A stretch of 64,000 nucleotides of DNA. Source: Cranoglanis bouderius. Taxonomy: Eukaryota; Chordata; Actinopteri; Siluriformes; Cranoglanididae. The position numbers were made by a program, and so were the translations under genes. Positions 13,401-24,000 of the stretch are shown piece after piece (position 1 is the stretch's first letter; every line of letters starts with the position of its first letter). The stretch is from contig CM042543.1 in assembly GCA_023630585.1 (NCBI GenBank), positions 22,963,260 to 23,027,259 on the forward strand, read 5' to 3'. The notes beneath the pieces were generated by a model that searched no databases, had not been told where the DNA came from, and worked only from the letters and a program-made list of their open reading frames with translations.

Positions 13401-16400
13401 CAATCCATGGATGGGCTACATTGAATGTAGAGCAACCGACACTGTATTAAACTGATCACTCTGACTTATAATCAAACATCCATATAGCAGGTATCTACTA
13501 CTAGGCATGGTTAAATCCATTTAGTCACTATTTTTTTTAACCGTTTACTATTACTTATGCATTGGAGTTAAAGCAATTCAATGCACCTGATCACTTGTTT
13601 GCCTGTAAGTCTGTTTTCTTCCATTATTATCTTTATTGAAAAACCAAATTGACTGGTTCCGGTGGAATCTGTAGTGATTGACTCATTTCTTTGCTCTTCA
13701 GGGCAGGGGCTGAGGGGCCAAAAGCAAAGGAAATCAATGAGCTGAAAACGAAGCTGCAGACAGAGCTTCGATCACTGTGGGTGGAGAAATACGATCAGCT
13801 GAAGAAGAAGAAAGAGCAGCATGCCTCTGAGGTACCAATCAGCTCTTAATTCCACACCAAGACTCGATATTATAGGTGTAGAGTCAGTGTTCTGATGCTT
13901 TTTTAGAAGTTATATAAGCAAATACTTGATGATAATATTGGTTAATAATAAATGAAAGGTCACAGGGGTCTAGTTAGCATTATGCAAAGTATATACAACC
14001 CCAATTCCAAAAAAGTTGGGATGCTGTGTAAAATGTAAATAAAAACAGAATGCAGTGATTTTTTTTTACTTTTCCAGCCTTTAGTTGCCCCGTCCCAACT
14101 TTTTTGAGCTGTGTTGTGGCCATGAAATTCAAAATTACCTTATTTTTTTTCTTAAAAGTACATTTCCTCAGTTGAAACATTTGATATGTTTTCTGTTCTA
14201 TTGTGAATAACATATGGGTTTGTGAGATTTGCAAATCATTGCATTCTGTTTTTATTTACATTTTACACAGCGTCCCAACTTTTTTGGAATTGGGGTTGTA
14301 CTATTGTGCACGTTCTAGATAGTTCATTCTAGTTTTCAAGCCTTTTGGCTTATTTGAAGTGCAAATGAGGTCAAGGATAAATATTCATAAAGCCACTTAA
14401 AACACTTAACTAGAGTCCAACACAGTGCAAAACATATCTTCATCAATTTATCTGCAAACACTTTTGTGAGTGCTCTGATCATCAGCATGAATGCATGCCT
14501 GATTCATGAGTACTGAATCCATTGTGTCTACAGCACAGTGAACCAATCCTTACTATAGAGAGCCACAGTTTTCCCTGTCTTAAGTCACCTGATTCAGCTT
14601 ATGCACATTGAATCACACGCTTCAGAGCAGGAAGAGTTTGAAGTTGAGTTACTTCCTCTAATCATATAGTACTACAGTTGGGTTTATATCTTTGGAGGCC
14701 TCTTTCATAAAACTAGCCAGTGATATGCCTCTACTCTAATCAGCCTACTGGCTAATTATCAAATCAGAATGTTAACTCAGGTGTGTTAGAGGCAGGAAAA
14801 CACAAAACTGTATAGTTTGTTGGAGATGTGGGTAAATTACTAGTAATAATTGAAATATTGGAAATTGCTATCAGTTTAAAATAATAAGTCTATTAAACAG
14901 GGCACTAGTCCAATGGACAAAATAATCTGGTTACATCAACAAGAAAAGAAATAGCAATACTATGTGCCTAGTAGAAATTAGATTTTTAAATTGAATGAAT
15001 CATTTGATAGTTTTTTGCACTGTCAGCGTGATCTGTGAATTCCCCTCACTCAATTTATTAACCTCATCAATAGAGTTCATAATTAGGGCTTAAATAGAGA
15101 TGTCTGTGGGACTTTAAACCGGATTTTATTATTATTTTTGTTTGTACATGCCCACACTATTTTCTAACATATTTCCCAGTATATGAACATATTAGTATCC
15201 TCATTTAAATCACACAGTTACTAAGGACCACTCATGTTATTGAACGTGGTCTTTATTTGAGCTTCATATCTGACAGCTTGCTCGCGCCCACGTGAAAGTA
15301 AAACCTCTTGTTTGTGTGACTTTTTTTATTTTTCATTGATTTTTGTTGTCACAGGTGAACAAAACTGTGAACCTTTCAGGAAAGCTTTCTAAAAAAAAGT
15401 GCTTCCTAAACGTCTGTATTTGTGTCCGTTAAGAATACATTATCTGTTCATTCTGAATAATGCATCTGTATTCGGTTACATCCCTAGTTTGTAGAACTGA
15501 TTCATACCAAGAGAGAAATGCACATGACTAAAACACACAAAGTTTAATATCAAGATGAAATGTAAGCATTGATATAATACAAAATATACAGTATATCAAT
15601 GGGAAAAAAAATACAAATGAATTTAATTTGATAAATGGAACATTTGGATAACTAGCAGAATGTAGCTTGATGGCAAACATACACTGAGATTTTGAATGTA
15701 CGCAAATTCATATCCTGCATACTGGGCTGTAATTATTATTATGAAGATACCTTTAAGCAACAGTGGATTAAATTATTTTCTTGTTTTGTTTGCCACCATG
15801 CCTTGTAATCCTGTCTCTGCCTTTCTGGCGTGGTTTATAACAGAAGTGTCAAAAGCATATCTGACAGGCTGTAACTTTGGCAAAGTTCCTACCAGTGATT
15901 GGACTGATTTGGCTCTCTACTGCAAGTTTGACACTTTTGCTGTAGTCACAAACATGGTGTAATCACATAGTTCTCTAACACATCTAGATCATCGTCCTCC
16001 TGCCAGTACAATTTGTGAGCACATCTTGACTTGGCAATATTTTCCCACTCTTTCTTGCAAAAACATTCTAGAGCCATCAAATTGTAAGGGCATCTCCTGT
16101 ATACAGCCCGCTTCAGGTCACCCCACAGATTTTTAGTTGGATTCTGGGCTCTGGCTAGGTTATTTAAAAACATTGATCTTGTTTTGGTTAAGCCAATCCT
16201 TTGTTGATTTGGATGTATGCTTTGGGTCATTGTCCTGATGAAAGGTGAAATTCCTTTTCACCTTCACCTTACTAGCAGACGCCTGAAGGTTTTGCACTAG
16301 AATTGACTGGTATTTGCTATTAATGATTCCCTCCACCTTGATAAAAGTCCCAGTTCTAGCTAAAGAAAAGCAGCCCTAAAGCATGATGCTTCCACCACCA

Positions 16401-18114
16401 TGCTTCACCGTGGGTATGTTGGCGATGCGCTTTTTTTTTTCTTTTCCATATCTTATGGAATTATTATATCTTTTGGAATTGGTCTCATCAGACCGCAACA
16501 CATTTTGCCACATGGTTTGGGGTGATTTAGTTGAGCTTGAATATTTTTTGTAAGAAAAGGCTTCCATCTAGCCACCCTACCCCATAGCCCAGACATGTGA
16601 AGAATATGAGAGATTGTTGTCACATGCAGTAATCAGTACTTGTCAGATATTCCTGCAGGCCCTTTAACGTTGCCGTAGGTCTCTTGGCAAACTCACCTGT
16701 AAGTTTTATCTTTTTTTGGTCTTTTTTTGTCTTTTTTGTCCATTTTTGTCCTTCTATAAATTTTGAAGGGACGTCCTGTTCTTGGTGATGTGACTGGGGT
16801 GCTCCATTTTCTCTATTTGTTGATGATGGCCTTTACGGTGTTCCATGGTACATCAAATGTTTTTTAAATTCTTTTATATCCCTCTCCTGATCAATACCTT
16901 TCAATGAGTGAGATACCATGCTTTGTAAGCTCTTTGCAGACCATGGCTTCAGCAGTCAGATGAAACCAAGAAGATGTGAAGAAAATCCTACAGAAACAGC
17001 TGGTCTTTATTTGGGGTTAATCAGAATAATTTTATTGATGACAGCTGTATGATAATTACTTTTGATGAGATTGCATCTGAAAATAACTTCCTTACTGTTT
17101 GTCATACAAAGATGTTACTTATGTGTTCATGTTCAGGAACCCAAGGCCCGTTTCTGGCTAGCTACAATTTTTTACCATTGGTCCATTCCTGTGTCCATCG
17201 ATGTGTCTGTCTGAGATTCAAGATTCTCATTACCATGATATCTCAAAAACGAGTGGTTGAATGTTTGTAGGATTAATATGGAATTATCATTGTCAAATGC
17301 CGTTGACATCGAGTTTGATTTGTTCATTTTGTTTTGTAGCTGTTTTAGTAATATTGGAGTTGGAGTGCAAGAAGGGAAGTACTGGTTCTGTCAGTACCAA
17401 ACCTTTCCATATTTTATTCCATAATAAACAGTAAACTCATGTCACCAGCCTGCCTTAACTCCTGCATTATTAAAATACACATATTCTTTGAGCTGGCAGT
17501 TATTGGCAGTGCACCAAAATCATGTGTCCTCATTAATGTCCCCTTTCCGGGGTTGCCCCCTCTGATCAGATAATCTGCATGGATCAGGGATGTCAGCAGG
17601 ACTTCAGTTCTGGTTGCACACCAGTACTGCCACATAAGCAAACATTTAACCCCATATCAACCTGCCCACATTTCTGCATAGCAGAAAAACAGCTGCAAAG
17701 CATTTCTCTGTGCTGTATTAGCGTATGTTGAATTTCAAAACTGTGTGATGTGATCATAACATCAAGTAGACAATCTATGTGCACTAGCTGATTATAACTC
17801 TTGTTTACATTTGAGACAATGGTGGGATATTGAGCAATTTCAACTACACACTTTGACATGAACACAATCTGAGTACATATTCGAGAATGGTAGAAACACA
17901 CATTTAACATCAATGATGTAAGGACATAAAAGTCATAATTAATATATGGCAGAGTGATAGTGGCCAGACGGGACAGCTCTGGTGGGTGTCCTGTGGGTGT
18001 AAGTGCAACTTCCTGTGTTCTTTCTGTGTTCTGTGTTAAAGTGTTTGACCAAGCTGCTGGAGATGGCTACAGAGAGACACGCCAATGAACTGAAGGCACT
18101 GAACAGGTTTGTGT

Positions 18115-18190
<76 letters not shown>

Positions 18191-18288
18191 CCTTGACCTT
18201 TTACAAGAGAGAAAACACACAAATGAGTGATGAGTCACCTTGTATTGCAATCTATCTAGCTTTCTCATTCTACTAATGGACTGGAGTG

Positions 18289-18348
<60 letters not shown>

Positions 18349-18598
18349 ATTACCTTTTCTGCTGTATGTGTTTTGATTATGAAGCTATTCTCTGTGATTT
18401 TATGTAGCCATACAATCTATATTGCATCTTTTTATTGTAAGTTCTGTTGTGATCAAAAAGAGAATCGGAGTGTCTAGGTGTTGTAAAGTGAATATTCTAT
18501 GGGCTCTGTTTTCTTTGTGTTTTGTGAGAGTACATGTTTACAAATGCTGACTAGATTTACCAGCCAAATCTAAGTGTGTGCCTTTGTATACATGAGAA

Positions 18599-18670
<72 letters not shown>

Positions 18671-18785
18671 ACATTAGATTCCAGTGGACAGAGCTCTGTA
18701 TCAGTGTCATGCTGTTTTCCTCTTTTCAGTGATAATAAAGGGGGGAAGAAGAAAGAATCGAAGAGCAGGTGAGGTGATGCATTGT

Positions 18786-18859
<74 letters not shown>

Positions 18860-21029
18860 GACACACACACACTATTATCATCCTAGCGTCAAAGAGCAGC
18901 CTGCTTTTAAACTCCAGGCCAATATTTGCTATGAGTAATATAATATTCAATGAGTGTAACATCGTAAATTTGTTTTACCAAAGCAATATTTAAGACAATA
19001 TTTAAAACAGTTTCCTTAAATATTTTCCTTAAATAAGCCCTTAAATATGAAAGTTTTTTTTATTTATTTATTAATTTTTTTTAGTTAATATGCATTTAAT
19101 ATGAATTTGGGTTTTAATATATAGACAATTAATCTAATGTATGCAGAATGCTCAAAATGCAGTTCTAAAGAAGCCACAGGGCAAATGTGAAAACACAAGA
19201 CGGATCACCATAAATGTGACATAAATGCTAAGACTACACTATATGGCCAAAAGTTTGTGGACACCTTACCATGACACCCATACACAGGTGCATCTCAAAA
19301 AATAAGTGGAATTATCATGGAAAAGTTCGTTTTTTCCCATAATTTAGTTCAAAAAGTGGAACTTTCATATATTCTAGATTCATTACACATAAAGTGAAAG
19401 TGAATATTTCAGGCCTTTTTTTTTTGTTTTAATCTTGATGATTATGGCTTACAGTTCACGGAAATGAGATACTGGAAAAATCCAGTATCTCAAAAATATT
19501 AGAATAAAGAATTTATAATACAGCAATGTCGACCTGAGAAAAGCTCTAATCAGTTAATTAACTCAAAACACCTTTTTACTCAAAACACCGTTGCTCAATG
19601 GTCCAAAATCCTCTTTTCAGATGAAAGTAAATTTTGCATTTCATTTGGAAATCAAGGTCCCAGAGTCTGGAGGAAGAATGGAGAGGCACAGAATCCAAGT
19701 TGCTTGAAGTCCAGTGTGAAGTCAGTGATGATTTGGGGTGCCATGTCTCCTACCAGGAGATTTTAGAGCACTTTAAATTTAACTTTTCCACGATATTCAA
19801 TTTTTTTTAGATGCACCTGTAACCTATAAGTAAGAGGCCTAGTCCAAACACGTTCCAGCATGACAATGAACCTGTGGACAAAATAAGCTCCATGAAGATA
19901 CGGTTTGCATGGAAGTACTCGAGTGGCCTGTATGAAGCCCTGACCTCAGAACACCAGAGATGAGCTGAAATGCCAACTGCACCCCAGGCCTCCTCACCCA
20001 ACATCCTCACAAATGCCCTCTTGACCTCTTGTCAACAGCCATGTTCCAAAATCTAGTTGAAAGCCTTCCCTGAGGAGTGGAGTCTATTATAAGAGAAAAG
20101 GAGGGACTAAATCTGGAACGGGATGTTCAAAAAAGCACATATGGGTGTGATGGTCAGGTGTCCATAACCTTTTGGCCATATAGTGAACCACACCAAAACT
20201 TTAACAGCCAGGTTTTGAAATTCCAAAGGACCTGTTAGTCTGTTATTATTTGTTTTTGTCATGAAGACACAATGCCAAAACCGACACAACAGACAAACAA
20301 AAGGGCTAGGTAATACTCAGAAACATGAGGCAGGTGATCGGAGGCTTAGATCATCACAGATACAATGATAATCACAGATACAATGCTCAAAGTACAAAGT
20401 ATCATTTAAAGTCTGGGTTATTTAGAAGGAGTAGTGTGATTGAATTAAAAAGCCTTAACGCTTTAGATACAAATGAAAGCTTTACTTACAACTTCTAAGG
20501 AAAACATAGAATGGCTTATTTTTTTCCACCTGTTTCTTTTTTCTTTTGATAAATTATCCACTAGCCAAAAAGTCTTTCACACTTCAGGGCGAAACCTTTG
20601 ATGTGGCTCTTGACAAAAAACAGTACAATGTACAAAAATTAGTCATATGACTTCAGAAGCTGCAAAAAGATGACACATGACGGACCCAATTCAGACCTTT
20701 GTTATCTAATGCTTGTATCAGTCACTTCAGACTGAGTCGCTCAATGTTTTGTTTGACTGTACAGCATGTAACACTCTGCTAATGTGTTACAGCTTGAAGA
20801 AGAGCAAGAGTACGGAACAGCTTGACGATAATGAAGATGCACAGGTAATTAATATTGTCAGTGCAGTATGAAAAAAAAGAGTGATTGATGGGGGACAAAT
20901 GGGATGAATGAGAGGTCATCCATAAAAGAAAAAGACAGAGAGGTGAAAAAGCATTTGAGCAAACGTGTCCAAACCAGTTACCATGGCTACAGTAGCGAGC
21001 TTGTAGACAAAAAGAGAGATTTGCTCTCT

Positions 21030-21097
<68 letters not shown>

Positions 21098-24000
21098 ACA
21101 GAAATCAGAGCACCCTGACTAAAGAGCAGTTTGCTGTGAGCATGTGGGATCTGACTAATTCTCTTTCACATGCTTGCTTATCAAAATTCATTCAGTGGTT
21201 TTGTAGCACCAAATCATTCTGTAAATCTGGATTGTCACAGCAAAGTTGAAAGAACTGTATCCATTTATTAATTTGCAGTTATGTAGGTTCTGTGTTTAGT
21301 TTTGTGTCATTTCTGTAACATCAGCTCACATTCAAACATTTTCACATTCAAACATTTTCACATTCAAACATTTACAAAGAATTGGCTCTTTTAACATTTC
21401 TGGAAAATGCACTAAGCAAAGTAGTCACTTAGTTGTATGTGCTGGTGCGTGCGTTTGTTCAAGAGCATGATATCACCAGAATGAGTGCTTGAATGTTCGT
21501 AGGATTTATATGGAATTATCATTGTAACCAGCAGACGAACTGATTAGATTTTGGAATGAATCCAAGCAGGGTCAAGGTCACAACAAGGTCAAATGTCTGA
21601 CATTCTTCAATAGCTTCCTTCCTGTTCATTGTCTCTGTTAAGAGTATTTCAGGCATCCAAACTAGTAACAAGAAAGATTAGATTTGTTGGCGGAGAGGCA
21701 TCCTGCCGGCAACAGCATCAAGTTCTGCTTGTTGTCTTATTAACTTCAAAAAAAGAGAACAAAAGATAGTCTTTGTGAGAGAACAATTATTTATAGGTGT
21801 TATTATTTAAGTGATAAAAGGAGTTAATTTGTTTCACGGATGTTCCAGAACATTAAATGTTATTACAAACCGACACAAAAAAAAGTATGACATGCCATTC
21901 ATTACATAAAAAAATGGAATTGTTGACAATTTGCTGTGGTATAAGAGGAATAAAATACTTCCAAGCATGCTGTTATTAGAAAAAAATCAACTTCGGGCCA
22001 CGTCGTTTACGGCATTTGGCAGACGCCCTTATCTGAGCAGTTGAGGATTAAGGGCCTTGCTCAAGGGCTCAACAGTGGCTGCTCTGGGGTGCTGGAATTT
22101 GAACTCACGACCTTCCGATCAGTAGCCCAACACCCAACACATCACTCCACATCATTGTTGATTAATTTCCTAATAACATACCCCATCATTTTTATTCTTT
22201 GCATAATGTTCGGGCACTAGTAAAATATTCAATGAAGTATACTCAGTAGGTCCAATATATCTGTAGACACAGCCATGGATCATGACAGAATGTATGTGCA
22301 TGCATTCAGTTACATAAATGTAAGTGTGAGAAATATGTGCACAGTGTGAATCTTGTAAACATGACTGAACCTTCTGCCTTCAGACTGCATCTAGTGCTGG
22401 AATTCCATCACAGGAGCAGGAGCAGAAACTGAAGAAGAAACAGGCTGAAACTCTGGCTGACATCAGAGGCGTGAACAGTCAGGTAACCTCCATCTCCACC
22501 ATCCTCCTTTAACAGAAAAGTTCGACAACTGAGAGGCAGTAAATTATATGGTGTATAGGTGTAAGTGAATGCATTTAAAATTTGTTTACTGTTTTACAAA
22601 GCTCTTTTGTTGAAATTGAGGCTGTGGTGGAATGGGCATCCCGTAGGGTCACTGGATGCTGTCAGGATAGTTAGAATAAAAATTCAGTTGCTACCAGTCT
22701 CCAGTTTGGACTGGGACACACAAGATCATTATTTTCTTTGTCCTAAACACATTTTCATAAAGGCTTATGGTTTAAATTTGTTACTAAGACAAATGTAAAT
22801 AGCACAGTACAATGTCCATATTTATTTATCTCTGTACTGAAATGTATTTTTAATAAGTAGTTTTTATTTCAAACAATTAGATGTCATTTAGAACAAAGGA
22901 GATGCAGACAACTTAAGTTCTAACAGCTCAAGTATTAACTGTCCATTTTCCAATAATCCATTTTTTTTAAAAATAGACACTGCTACAAAAAAGCTTTACC
23001 TTTAAACTTAAAATAGGAAGAAGTGTTGAGTAATAGGAAGTTACTCAGCATCCAGTGTCAAATGTCTCAATTGAATTAATCTGGTAGCTTTGCTTAAACA
23101 TACAGCTGTGTGTCATCAGCATAACAATGGAGGCTAATACAATATTTAGGTAGCAGTGGATATATGGGGTTCCCTGAACCCCAACAAGTTTACAAGAATA
23201 TTGTGATCTATGCAATAAAAAACTACACTGAGAGCAAGAAAAAGAAGAAAGAAAAAAAACAAAGAGACTTATCCCTTATCCAAGGCCAGTAGTAGGTCAT
23301 TTACAACTTTAACCAGTGCTGCATTAGTCTGTGATGTGGCCTACAACCCGATTGGTCTAGAAAGTGCTCAGTGTAGTTGGGAAATTTAAAGAAAGCCTCC
23401 TGGGTGAGGCTCTCTCATGAAGCTGTCTGAGAAGATGCCAAGAATGTGCAAAGCTTTATCTGGAATACTATTAAAGTTAATTTATCATATAAAATATATA
23501 AGATCTGAGCCAGGAATAGTTTTGATTTGTTTAACACTTTTTTTCACTGCACAATTCCCCATATGTGCTATTTCATAGTTTTGAAGTTTTCATTATTATT
23601 TTAGTAGAAAATAGTAAAAAATGGAGAAAGAAAAAAAAACAAAACAGGTATGTTCAAACATTTACCTGGTATTATATTTTGCGTATACTTTTATAAAAAG
23701 TTGCTGCTATAGCTCGTCTGCTGTTTAATTATCACCTGCATAATCATCATCATGCAACAGAATACAACTCATATGTTGAGGAGATTTTTAAGAATTGCAT
23801 CAAGCAATCATTTCCCTCGGTTTAAGTTTCTCTGTCCTCATCAAAATCTATAAATATGTTCAAAGAGCATAGCTTTTCATATGACTCCACCTCATCTTAA
23901 TTTTTATCTACTCCATTACTATTCTCAGTTATTTTTATGTTTATATTTATATTTATATTTATATTTATAATAATCACAAAATAAAAAATATCAGATACAT

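Larger units (their letters stand above)
13832..18041 (+). other. plcb2: Large plcb2 intron (4.2 kb)
   Basis: Holds the 307-bp MITE and the Tc1 relic listed separately. Positions 14300-15700 and 17050-18030 show no coding signal; 17235-17293 matches another segment at 21468-21525. Confidence 0.6.
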
